This document shows, piece after piece, positions 24,402 to 32,117 of a stretch of 33,294 bases of DNA. The notes under the pieces are model-generated. The model was not told the DNA's origin. It searched no databases and saw only the letters and a list, made by a program, of their open reading frames with translations. Source of the stretch: an uncultured delta proteobacterium. GTDB lineage: Bacteria; Myxococcota_A; Polyangia; Polyangiales; Polyangiaceae. Location of the stretch: assembly GCA_903870415.1 (NCBI GenBank), contig CAIQDA010000077.1, forward strand, positions 1-33,294, written 5' to 3'. Position 1 is the stretch's first letter. Each line of letters starts with the position of its first letter. The translations under genes and the position numbers were made by a program.

Positions 24402-26109
24402 CGGACGCCGCACGCTGCTGCGAAGGCACCGCCATGCTCGCGTTCTGAATCACCTCGGCAAGCAGGTCGCGCACCTCGGGCTTGGACTTCAAGTGACCGA
24501 TGAGCGTTTGCATGAGTTCGCCGAAGGTCTTCTCGTAGCCGACGCCTTCACGCGTCCGCGTTGCGACGCGCTCGCGGCCACTCGCGAGGTCTTCCTCGAG
24601 CGCCTCGGCGTAGCGTGCAAGCTGCGACCGCAGTTCATCGATTTGGCGGCGAAGGTCCCGCGCTTGCGCTTCCTTTTGCACGGCCTTTTGCTCGTGCTCG
24701 TGGAGTTGCTCGCGACGGGCCTCGAGCATCGCAACGGCGGCTCCGGCGCGCTCAAAAACGGATCGAGCGCCGTCGCTCGTCATCGGCGTTACGTCGGCCT
24801 GTTGACGCGAAAGAATCGCTGCGCGCTCAGCGGCCTGCACGGTCTCTTTGAGACGCACGACCTCTGCTTGTTCCGACGTGACGTCACGAAGGACGCGCGA
24901 CTCTTCGTGCGCGAGCTCCTCGACCTTACGGCCGATTTCCGCGCGCAACGCACGACCGCGGCGTTCAAGCGCCTCGAGCTTTCGCGTGTGGCTGGCGACT
25001 TCGCCTTCGAGGCGATTGGCCTTCGCAGCCAAGTCCCAAAGTTGATTGGTCGCGCCCATGATCTCTGCAGGCGCGTTGGCTTGCGGGTATGCGCGGCTGA
25101 CCATGCGGGCGAACGACGCCGCGCGACTTGCCCACTCGATGACCGCGGGGGTCTGCGGTGGCGGCGGTGGCGGCGGTGGCGCGCCTTCGCCGGGCGAGTT
25201 GATTTCCCAGGGCGTGCTCGGGAGCGCGCGCTGAAGACCCTTGAGCTCTTCGTGAAGGTGGTGGGCGTCCTGGTAACGCTTGCGCCGGTCCTTTTCGAGA
25301 AGCTTTGAAATGATGTTTTCCGCCTGGGGCAACAGGTCGGGCTTGAGCTGCCGCGGCCTCACCGGCGTACCCGATCGCTGAAGTTCGAGGAGCGTCTCGC
25401 GGTCGTCGCTTCGGAAAGGCAACTGCCCTGTCACCATCTCGTAGAAGAGAATGCCGAGCGCGTAGAGATCGCTCTGCGGACCAGCCTCTTCGCCACGCGC
25501 TTGCTCCGGCGACATATATTCGGGAGTACCGAAAATAGCCCCCTTCGGTGCGAGACGTGGATCCATCGCGAGGTGCGCGAGTCCGAAGTCGAGAATCTTG
25601 ACGAAGTCTTTTCGACCGCCGCGCGTGGTGAGCAGAATGTTGTCGCTCTTGAGATCGCGGTGAACGACGCCAAGGTCGTGCGCACGAGCAAGAGCCGCGC
25701 AGAGCTGCTCAAGAATGTCCGTCGCGCGGGTGACAGGCACCGGTCCGCGCGCGAGCTCCGTCGAGAGCGACGTGCCCACGAGGTATTCCATCACGAGATA
25801 GAGTTCGCCCTCTTCTGTCTCGCCGATGTCGTGAATGTCGATGATGTGCGCATGGTCGACACGGTTGGCCGCGCGCGCTTCTCGAAGCATCCACGCTCGG
25901 AGGTGGGTTTCCCCACGCAGGTCCGGGCGAATGAGCTTGAGGGCGACGACGCGATCGATGAGCACGTGCCGCGCGCGGTACACGATGCCCATGCCACCTT
26001 CGCCAACACGTGTCTCGAGGCGATAGCGCCCCGCGATCACGCGGCCAATCATCGGGTCGGACGGCTTTGCCGTTCCACTGGGTGCGGGACCACTACGCTG
26101 CGCTTGCAT
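24394..26109 (-). CDS. Soluble Ser/Thr protein kinase with coiled-coil C-terminus
   Basis: The 571-residue protein starts at MQAQRSGPAPSG; the long upstream open frame is Arg/His-rich and lacks family features. The kinase domain (~28-295) shows VGEGGMGIVYRA, lysine K58 in VALKLI, HRDLKSDNILL with D152, DFG (174-176), GTPEYMSPEQARG and QSDLYALGILFYEMVTG, so it should be active. Eight prolines in a row (311-318) link it to a ~220-residue C-terminal part with long heptad-like helices (EEL, ERRGRALRAEIGRKVEEL, EQKAVQKEAQARDLRRQIDEL). These point to a dimeric coiled coil. No transmembrane helix is present, unlike the kinase at 3412-4809. It heads a run with a V4R-like, an acidic and a DUF1232 protein. 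Confidence 0.93.
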   Translation of the reverse strand: MQAQRSGPAPSGTAKPSDPMIGRVIAGRYRLETRVGEGGMGIVYRARHVLIDRVVALKLIRPDLRGETHLRAWMLREARAANRVDHAHIIDIHDIGETEEGELYLVMEYLVGTSLSTELARGPVPVTRATDILEQLCAALARAHDLGVVHRDLKSDNILLTTRGGRKDFVKILDFGLAHLAMDPRLAPKGAIFGTPEYMSPEQARGEEAGPQSDLYALGILFYEMVTGQLPFRSDDRETLLELQRSGTPVRPRQLKPDLLPQAENIISKLLEKDRRKRYQDAHHLHEELKGLQRALPSTPWEINSPGEGAPPPPPPPPQTPAVIEWASRAASFARMVSRAYPQANAPAEIMGATNQLWDLAAKANRLEGEVASHTRKLEALERRGRALRAEIGRKVEELAHEESRVLRDVTSEQAEVVRLKETVQAAERAAILSRQQADVTPMTSDGARSVFERAGAAVAMLEARREQLHEHEQKAVQKEAQARDLRRQIDELRSQLARYAEALEEDLASGRERVATRTREGVGYEKTFGELMQTLIGHLKSKPEVRDLLAEVIQNASMAVPSQQRAASDG

Positions 26110-26212
26110 GACCGTGGGAACTCCAGGTGTCGCCGACGCCGAAGCGCCGGAGGGGAAGTCTACGTGAGAATCGATACGGCACGGCAAGCGTTCAAATGAA
26201 CGTCGCCACCCA

Positions 26213-26677
26213 TCATGGCGATTTTTGTGTCGAAAGGTCGGCGTCGGGTTGGACCGGACGTGCGAGTGGCGAAGCGTCCTCCGATGCCTCGGGTGAGGGT
26301 GGCTCAGCCGCACGGGACCAGAGAAGAACCACGGCGGGAATGAGAAAGCCCAGGGTGGCCGCTCGCAGCGTCGCCGTCGCGGTGGATTCGCGTTCGAGGG
26401 AACCGGCCCAGAATCCGGCGCCAAGACCCGCTCCTGCGCCGAAACCGAGCGACCACGCCCATGCCGACGATTCGTGCGCCCCGAACGCGGACGCGGCCAA
26501 AACGCCAAGTTCGAGGCCGAGAACGATTCCAGTGGCTGGGGGTTCGAAACCGTGAGTGTCCGCGCGCGCCGAGACCGCGACGCAAACCAGAGCCGCCGCC
26601 GCGCGTGTGGCTACGTTGAAACGGCGATTCGGGCCTGCTACGGCCCCAAAGTGCGCGTGTCGCGCTGAGGGCATCAT
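26213..26677 (-). CDS. Small membrane protein of unknown function
   Basis: The 154-residue protein has an N-terminal hydrophobic segment (AAAALVCVAVSARA), Gly/Ala-rich membrane segments (GIVLGLELGVLAASAFGA, WSLGFGAGAGLGAGFWAG) and a last helix LGFLIPAVVLLWSRA. An acidic, Pro-rich tail follows. No family was recognised. Two ATG codons are adjacent (26677 and 26674); the first overlaps the ATG of tatA on the other strand. The start region is therefore shared head-to-head with tatA, and upstream control elements of each must lie inside the other gene. Confidence 0.65.
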   Translation of the reverse strand: MMPSARHAHFGAVAGPNRRFNVATRAAAALVCVAVSARADTHGFEPPATGIVLGLELGVLAASAFGAHESSAWAWSLGFGAGAGLGAGFWAGSLERESTATATLRAATLGFLIPAVVLLWSRAAEPPSPEASEDASPLARPVQPDADLSTQKSP

Positions 26678-26873
26678 GGGAAATCTAGGACCTATGGAAA
26701 TTCTGGTCATCGCCGGTGTGGCGCTGCTGCTCTTCGGGGGCAAGCGCCTCGCGGATATCGGAGGCGGACTTGGCCAGGGTATCAAGTCCTTCAAGCAAGG
26801 GCTTCGCGAAGCGGACGCGGATGAGAAGTCCGCTTCGAAAGACGCGCCGACGAAGGACACGAACATCAGCTGA
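26676..26873 (+). CDS. tatA: Sec-independent translocase TatA-family protein
   Basis: The 65-residue protein has the TatA/E layout: a short N-terminal transmembrane helix (MEILVIAGVALLLFG, residues 7-21), then a FGGKRL hinge in place of the common FGPKKL. An amphipathic helix LADIGGGLGQGIKSFKQGLRE and a charged tail complete it. TatA oligomers form the twin-arginine translocation pore in the inner membrane. tatB and tatC are not adjacent. It may also be a TatA/E paralogue. Its ATG overlaps the start of the divergent membrane protein gene, and a hairpin with a seven-T tract lies about 50 bases after its stop. Confidence 0.9.
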   Translation: MGNLGPMEILVIAGVALLLFGGKRLADIGGGLGQGIKSFKQGLREADADEKSASKDAPTKDTNIS

Positions 26874-26922
26874 TCAGCTGAAGCGCCATTGCCCGCCGCG
26901 TGGTGGGGCTCATGCGTTGCGC

Positions 26923-26949
26923 GCGTCTCACGTGCGTGACGCTTTTTTT
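26923..26949 (+). terminator. Intrinsic terminator of tatA
   Basis: GCGTC (26923-26927) pairs with GACGC (26938-26942); the interior is imperfectly paired, and seven T follow (26943-26949). The stem is short but the T-tract is the longest in the window. Its last bases overlap the stop codon of the convergent histidine kinase gene. Confidence 0.55.
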
Positions 26950-28351
26950 ACGCCTCGACAACGGGCGGAGCTTCTTCGATGACCGGGCCCGCAATCGAAA
27001 CTTCGAGGCCTCGCGGATCGAGAGCTGCGAAGCCGCACGTCCACGCGAAACGCTCGCAGCCCGCACGCACAATCGCCAGACCTAGGCCTGAACCGCGCGG
27101 GTCGCGTTCGCGTGCAAACGAGCTTCGGAACGTGCGCTCGCCGAGCTTCGGAAGTTCGCTTGGCGCCACGCCTGGACCATCGTCGCGCACATGCACCACG
27201 AAGCCCGAGGCGCCTCGACGATCAAGCGTCAGCGCCACGCGCCCGCCCTGCTGGTTGTAGCGAATCGCGTTCTCGACGATGTTCGTGAGCATCTGTTCGG
27301 CGATGACTGGATCGGAGAGCACAAGGACAGGCTCCTCGCCGATTGCATGCTCGACGCTGACCCCCTGACGCTTCGCAAAAATGCCTCCGCGAAGCACCAC
27401 GCGCTCGGCGATGCTTCGAAGGTCCACCGCTTGGAGCGGCTCGCGTTTCTCGACCTCGTCTGCATCGGAAAGGCGCCGCGCCACGGAAAGGTTCGCGACG
27501 AGCGACGCGATGTAGACGACGTCGGCGAGCGCACGTCGAATGATCGGTCGCGCCTCGGTCTCCGCTTGCATCGAAAGCACCTCGTCGAGTTCGACAAGTG
27601 CAAACTGCAAGGATGTGGTCGGGGTCCGTACGTCGTGGGAAATGTCCGCGATGAACTCGTCGCGCACGCGAACCTCGCGAAGGATGCGCTCGCGGTCCAT
27701 CGTGATCTGTTCGAACGCCCGCGCCATTGCTTCGGCGATGAGTCCGAGTTCGTCGGGACCGCTCACCTCGCGAGCCGCCTCGGGCGAGCCAACACCGGCC
27801 GCCGCGCGCTCGAGAATCGCCAAGCGTCGAAGCAGTGGCCGAAGCACCGCGACAAGGCCGCCCGCGAGCAAGACAAAGATGGCGACGAAGATGGCGGTCG
27901 CCCACGCCACGCGAATCTCTTTGAGCGCGAGCCTGTCCACGACGCCGTCCACCTGAAAGGCGCTGCATGGCCCCGTGCCGCCCGAGGCAACGGCCACACG
28001 CCCGCCCGCCTCGCGTCCAAACCAGTCAATGCGCGCAGCGGAACGGTCGCCACCTGCGAGGTCTGTGGCGAGCGCATGGTCGATGGCCCCCGCGAGCGAG
28101 CCGCCGGTCCGCACGTCGAACGGGAGAACGCGCGCACCGTTTTCGCTGACATCCACAGCGCGTTGCGGATTCGCCTCACACGCGACGACCCAACGCGCGA
28201 CTTGATCCGGGGCGCTGTAACGGGCCGCCCACGTCTCGCGCACCTCCGCGATGGTCGCGTGGATGATGACATACATCGCACATACGACAATAGCGCCCGT
28301 CATCACGATCCCGCCGACGACCTGGCGGTAGAGGTTCAGACGGCGTCGCAT
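26948..28351 (-). CDS. Two-component sensor histidine kinase
   Basis: The 467-residue membrane protein has a first transmembrane helix (VVGGIVMTGAIVVCAMYVII, ~11-30). A small periplasmic sensor of ~115 residues follows with two Cys (58 and 129) that could pair, then a second helix (ATAIFVAIFVLLAGGLVAVL, 151-170) and a HAMP-like linker. The HisKA site is FIADISHDVRTP with phosphorylated H239. The ATPase domain has the N-box IVENAIRYNQQGG, G1 DDGPGV and G2 GSGLGLAIVRA. The usual 'SHELRTPLT' reads SHDVRTPTT, still compatible with activity. The signal is unknown. The ATG shares one base with the stop of the response regulator gene upstream, so the pair is co-transcribed. Confidence 0.94.
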   Translation of the reverse strand: MRRRLNLYRQVVGGIVMTGAIVVCAMYVIIHATIAEVRETWAARYSAPDQVARWVVACEANPQRAVDVSENGARVLPFDVRTGGSLAGAIDHALATDLAGGDRSAARIDWFGREAGGRVAVASGGTGPCSAFQVDGVVDRLALKEIRVAWATAIFVAIFVLLAGGLVAVLRPLLRRLAILERAAAGVGSPEAAREVSGPDELGLIAEAMARAFEQITMDRERILREVRVRDEFIADISHDVRTPTTSLQFALVELDEVLSMQAETEARPIIRRALADVVYIASLVANLSVARRLSDADEVEKREPLQAVDLRSIAERVVLRGGIFAKRQGVSVEHAIGEEPVLVLSDPVIAEQMLTNIVENAIRYNQQGGRVALTLDRRGASGFVVHVRDDGPGVAPSELPKLGERTFRSSFARERDPRGSGLGLAIVRAGCERFAWTCGFAALDPRGLEVSIAGPVIEEAPPVVEA

Positions 28352-29049
28352 CAGGTCTCAAGCTCGCAGCGGTAGCCAACACCCCACACGGTGCTGATGA
28401 ACCGTCCGTCGGTACCGAGCTTCTTTCGGATGCGCCCCACGTGGCTGTCGACGGTGCGCGCTTCGACTTCGCTCCCGGGCGAGAGAACACCCGCCGCGAT
28501 GTAGTCGCGCGTGACCGCTTGCCCGCGGCGATCGAGGAGGAACACGAGGATGTCGAACTCCGCGCGCGTGAGCTCGACACCTGAAATGGAACGCGCGTCG
28601 AGATCAACCACGCGCGTGCCGATCGTGAAGCGGCGCCCTGGCTCGCGGCGCTTCGAACGTTTGAGTCGAAGCTGAACCCGGGCGATCAGTTCCTCGATCC
28701 AAAACGGCTTCGCGATGAAGTCCACGGCGCCGAGCTCGAACGAACGAAGGCGATCGGACAGCTCGGTGCCTGCCGTCACGACGATGATGGGCAAGTTCTC
28801 TCGCTTACCGAGCCGCTCGAGCACCGCGTACCCGTCGACAAACGGGAGACGCAAGTCGAGGAGCGCGAGCGAAAATGGCCGCGTGTTCGCGAGGGCAAGA
28901 GCGCGCTCACCGTCCGTCGCGAGCTCCACCTCGAAGCCCTCCGCACGCAGCGCTCGAACCATCGTCGAGGCCATCGCGGCGTCGTCTTCCACGAGCAAGA
29001 TTCGATGACGGTCAACAGATGGCGCCGCCGGCGCCGAATGGGTCCTCAT
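28351..29049 (-). CDS. OmpR-family response regulator
   Basis: The 232-residue DNA-binding regulator has a receiver domain (14-130) with acidic pocket LVEDD, phospho-acceptor D65 in ALLDLRLP, T92 in VVTAG and K114 in FIAKPF. A winged-helix output domain follows (LTRAEFDILVFLLDRRGQAVTRD, then EARTVDSHVGRIRKKLG and the wing FISTVWGVGYRCE). The start MRTHSAPAAPS was chosen because the upstream extension has no family support. It should be phosphorylated by the histidine kinase encoded immediately downstream. Targets are not evident; self-regulation of the pair is common in the family. Confidence 0.95.
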   Translation of the reverse strand: MRTHSAPAAPSVDRHRILLVEDDAAMASTMVRALRAEGFEVELATDGERALALANTRPFSLALLDLRLPFVDGYAVLERLGKRENLPIIVVTAGTELSDRLRSFELGAVDFIAKPFWIEELIARVQLRLKRSKRREPGRRFTIGTRVVDLDARSISGVELTRAEFDILVFLLDRRGQAVTRDYIAAGVLSPGSEVEARTVDSHVGRIRKKLGTDGRFISTVWGVGYRCELET

Positions 29050-29183
29050 AAGCCCGTCGAGCTTGCGACACTGCCACCTGCTTTTCAACGCACGAGAGCG
29101 ATGCGCCGCACTTCATTGCGGGGCGTTGGGCCGTATGCCGCGAAATGTACCGCCGTTTTCGACCGCCCAAGAGAGCGAGACCG

Positions 29184-31016
29184 TCAACGCCGGGCGCTGG
29201 GTGCCGTTCCGAGCATCTTGAGCGCGCGACACACCGATGGTTCCGCGCATGGCCCCACGCGTCCCAAGTGCCCCGGCCAGCGCATCGTTCCGAGGTCGGC
29301 CATGAGTTTTCGGTCACGAATATCGGGCCCCTGCCAGGTCTTCGGCGCGCCACGCAGATCGCGTTCGCGTTCCGACGTTCCTCGCCGCCATTCGTCGACG
29401 AGCAGGCGCGGCTTCAGTCCAACACGCTGCACCGGCGCACCGTCGGGCAGTGCGTAGACGAGCGTCGTCACCCGCAGCACCCCCGCGTCCGCGACGTCGT
29501 CGAGGTACTCCTGCGCGCAGCCCTTTCCAAAGGTCGCCGTGCCCACGAGCGTTGCGCGCCCGTAACTCGCGAGAGCGCCGCCGATCATCTCCGCCGCGCT
29601 CGCCGTCGCCCCGTCCACAAGCACCGCAAGCGGACCTCGCCACGCCGTTGCCGCCGTTCCCGCCGAGGCTTGCTGCACCTCCAGCGTTCCATCACGTCGT
29701 CGCAGCGCGAAGAGCGGCGCTCCCGGGAGAAAATGCCCAAGCGCGCCACTCGCACCGTCCGTCGCACCTCCGCCATTTCCGCGAAGATCGAGCGCCACGC
29801 CGACGGCCCCCTCGCGCGTGATGGCTTGGAGAACGCGCCCGAGCTCGTCGCCCAAGTCCGTTCGCACATCGGGAATCGCAATGACGACGACCTGTCCATC
29901 GCCATAGGGAATGCGTGTAACTTGCAATGACTCTTCGGCCGTCCCTTCCGCATGCTCGATCGCGGGAAGATCGACGGTCACGTCGTCAAGCCGCAGCGGG
30001 TTTGCGCGGAGGACTTTCGCGGCGAACGACCTCTTCTCATACGCGAGGTGCCAGCGGAGCTGCTCAATCTGCTCGGGCGTGAGACCCATCACCGCGTGGC
30101 CGCCGAGTTCAACGACCACATCGCCATCGCGCAGCCCGCCCTCGGCGCCTTCGTCGATGCGCAAGCCAAGCGCGGTTCGCGCGTAGCGGGTCCAAAAGGG
30201 GCTCGGCGTTGTCGACTCAAGGTCAAGCTCAAGCACCCCCGCCTCTTCGCCGTTCGGCGCCCAATCACCGTGCGGGTCCACGAGCACGACCCAACTTCGG
30301 AGGAGCGCGGCATGGACCACCTCGGCCCACGCATCGGGCTTCAGGATGGGAAAGAAGCGCATGCGGCCCGCATCGACGAGCGGCCCCATCGCTCCGCCGA
30401 CCGCGCGCTCAACAGCTCCCGCGCGACGTCCCAGAATATGTGCAAGCTGCACGGCTTGACGCGTCACCTTCGTAGCCTCGAACACCGTCGTCGATGCCGC
30501 GAGCCATGGCTCCTCAACGTCGTCGGCGTCGCCTTCACCGGCACGGGCCTCGTCAAATTCGGCACCGAGGTCACCGATTTCGCGCTCGAGGAGCGCGCCC
30601 ACCGCGAGGGACTCCTGGCACGGTGAGGTCGGGTTTCCGAGGGCCGAGATCCAGCGCGTCGTGCCCATGCGACGTCCCGCCGCCGAGTCGGGCGCCGCAC
30701 TCCAAAAGCCGTGCGGGTCAAGCCAATCGCGCACGCTCGTCGCAAGGACCACCTCGTCGAGAGGCTGCGGCTCTTCGACGAGTTCACCGAGCACCTGGTC
30801 CATGATGCGCGACAAGTCCGTGCAGGATACACGCGCAGGTCCATCGCCGGGTGGAGCGAGAGATGCGGCGCGAACTTCGGGCTCGACACGCGAAGGTGGC
30901 GGACCCGCGTCGTGGACAATGGTCGCGACGGGCGGCGTCGACCTCGGGAGCAAGACCGCGAGCGAACCCAGCATGACGAGCCCCGCGAGGGCACCGATGG
31001 CTGCTTTTCGCCGCAT
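29184..31016 (-). CDS. S41-family (C-terminal processing type) protease
   Basis: The 610-residue exported protein has an N-terminal signal or anchor (AAIGALAGLVMLGSLAVLL). A PDZ-like domain (~280-340: LGLRIDEGAEGGLRDGDVVVELGG) is followed by the S41 core with ALDLRGNGGG (409-417). Catalytic S473 lies in VDGATASAAEMIGGAL and K498 in GTATFGKGCAQEY; the 25-residue Ser-Lys spacing is that of tail-specific proteases. Before the PDZ part, the 'DPHG.W' motif occurs twice (residues 100-105 and 247-252), whereas the family normally has one DPHS/T-type motif, so an N-terminal duplication is possible. It acts in the periplasm on C-termini of proteins. It lies 80 bases downstream of the RpoH-like sigma factor gene on the same strand. 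Confidence 0.9.
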   Translation of the reverse strand: MRRKAAIGALAGLVMLGSLAVLLPRSTPPVATIVHDAGPPPSRVEPEVRAASLAPPGDGPARVSCTDLSRIMDQVLGELVEEPQPLDEVVLATSVRDWLDPHGFWSAAPDSAAGRRMGTTRWISALGNPTSPCQESLAVGALLEREIGDLGAEFDEARAGEGDADDVEEPWLAASTTVFEATKVTRQAVQLAHILGRRAGAVERAVGGAMGPLVDAGRMRFFPILKPDAWAEVVHAALLRSWVVLVDPHGDWAPNGEEAGVLELDLESTTPSPFWTRYARTALGLRIDEGAEGGLRDGDVVVELGGHAVMGLTPEQIEQLRWHLAYEKRSFAAKVLRANPLRLDDVTVDLPAIEHAEGTAEESLQVTRIPYGDGQVVVIAIPDVRTDLGDELGRVLQAITREGAVGVALDLRGNGGGATDGASGALGHFLPGAPLFALRRRDGTLEVQQASAGTAATAWRGPLAVLVDGATASAAEMIGGALASYGRATLVGTATFGKGCAQEYLDDVADAGVLRVTTLVYALPDGAPVQRVGLKPRLLVDEWRRGTSERERDLRGAPKTWQGPDIRDRKLMADLGTMRWPGHLGRVGPCAEPSVCRALKMLGTAPSARR

Positions 31017-31057
31017 GGACTCCGGGTAGCAGACGCGCTGCAGATGCGGAACTTCCT

Positions 31058-31096
31058 GACCCGCAGCGGGTCGGCGTCACCGCCTTGCGTGGCGGT
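31058..31096 (-). other. Two hairpins between the sigma factor and S41 protease genes
   Basis: On the minus strand, ACCGCC/GGCGGT (31079-31084 and 31091-31096) directly follows the sigma factor stop codon. GACCCG/CGGGTC (31058-31063 and 31067-31072) follows it. Neither has a T-tract. They could stabilise the sigma factor mRNA 3' end or attenuate read-through into the protease gene. Confidence 0.4.
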
Positions 31097-31906
31097 CTAC
31101 ACGGCGGGAGCAAATGTGCCGAGGCACTCGCGCAGCTTCGACCGCGTGCGTTCCTCGAGCTGCCGCACGCGTTCCTTGCTGACGCCGAGAATCGCACCGA
31201 GGGCTTGGAGCGTGAGCGGGTCTTCGCTCATGAGTCGCTCGCGCACGATGAGGCGCTCGCGAATGGACAAGGTCTTCAGCGCCAACTTCACCGCGCTCTT
31301 CGCCTGAACGCGATGCTCTTCCATGCCCGCGAGTTCTTCAGGGTCCGCAAGGTCGCTCGCAAGGCGATCCATGACCGACCACTGGCCATCGGGGCTCGCA
31401 TCGAGGCTCGCCTCTTTCGCGGCGATCACGGGCAAGAGCATCGTCACGCGCTCCGGCGACAGGCCACTCATCGCGGACAGCTTCTCCGGGTCCGTCTCCC
31501 GCGTGGTGCGGTATGCCCGCAGCGCGCGACGCTCGTTCTTCGTCGTACCAAGGCGCACCACGCGGTACGCGCGCACGACGTACTCGCGAATTTCGGCGCG
31601 AATCCAATACGCCGCATAGGTCGCAAGGCGGCATTCGCGGTCGGGATCAAACTTCGAGGCCGCGCGCAGCAAGCCCATGTTTCCCTGCTGAATGACGTCC
31701 TCGAGAGGCACGCTCCACCGCCGGTACTCGAGGGCAATCGCGATCACGAATGGCAGGCACGCCTCGACGATTCGCTCTCCCGCGCGACCCTCGCCTGCGC
31801 GCCATCGCCTTGTCAGTTCGCGTTCGTCGTCTCGCGAAAGCGGTTCGAAGTCCGCGAGGCTCGCGCGGTAGCGTTGCAAGGAGTTGGGGGTCGAAAGCTG
31901 GGCCAT
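31097..31906 (-). CDS. RpoH-like sigma-70 family factor (group 3)
   Basis: The 269-residue protein has a region 1.2-like helix (QRYRASLADFEPLSRDDERELTRRW). Region 2 follows with CLPFVIAIALEYRRWSVPLEDVIQQGNMGLLRAASKFDP and TYAAYWIRAEIREYVVRAYRVVRLGTT. The next segment, TTKNERRALRAYR, is where RpoH proteins carry the RpoH box (QRKLFFNLR in E. coli), here altered. Region 4 ends with the HTH TLQALGAILGVSKERVRQLEERTRSKL. Region 1.1 is absent, as in alternative sigma factors. It most resembles heat-shock/stress sigma factors; the precise regulon is unknown. The ATG has a GAAGAGG site at proper distance. A protease gene follows on the same strand. Confidence 0.88.
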   Translation of the reverse strand: MAQLSTPNSLQRYRASLADFEPLSRDDERELTRRWRAGEGRAGERIVEACLPFVIAIALEYRRWSVPLEDVIQQGNMGLLRAASKFDPDRECRLATYAAYWIRAEIREYVVRAYRVVRLGTTKNERRALRAYRTTRETDPEKLSAMSGLSPERVTMLLPVIAAKEASLDASPDGQWSVMDRLASDLADPEELAGMEEHRVQAKSAVKLALKTLSIRERLIVRERLMSEDPLTLQALGAILGVSKERVRQLEERTRSKLRECLGTFAPAV

Positions 31907-32117
31907 GGGAACCTCTTCAAGGTTCGAAGGCGTGCAACAACGATGCCCGGGAGCGGACCTGCGAAAATGCGCGCGAATTGGCCGCGAAGCGCTGCGTGGG
32001 CAAACGATTCGTGGCCTTCTTGGTTGGGCGCGGCCTTGTCGCTTTTCCGACGATTGTCGCGTTCGCGGACGCGAGCGTCGACACGAGCGACGCCAACGAA
32101 GCGAGGCACGCTCGCCG
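31907..32117 (-). other. Leader region of the RpoH-like sigma gene
   Basis: These 211 bases separate the sigma factor start from the upstream hydrolase gene. A weak hairpin (GCGAG/CTCGC, 32101-32115) follows the hydrolase stop. A GAAGAGG ribosome site precedes the sigma ATG. No clear promoter could be read. A long leader is compatible with translational control of the sigma factor, but no specific structure was identified. Confidence 0.3.

Noticed and set aside
23797-25308. Plus-strand open frame of 503 codons opposite the coiled-coil kinase.
   Set aside because: The kinase domain is unmistakable on the minus strand and the antisense protein shows no family pattern.
31097-31906. Reading the sigma factor as the primary housekeeping sigma (RpoD).
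   Set aside because: The protein has only 269 residues, lacks region 1.1 and the long non-conserved region, and its region 2.4-3.0 resembles RpoH more.
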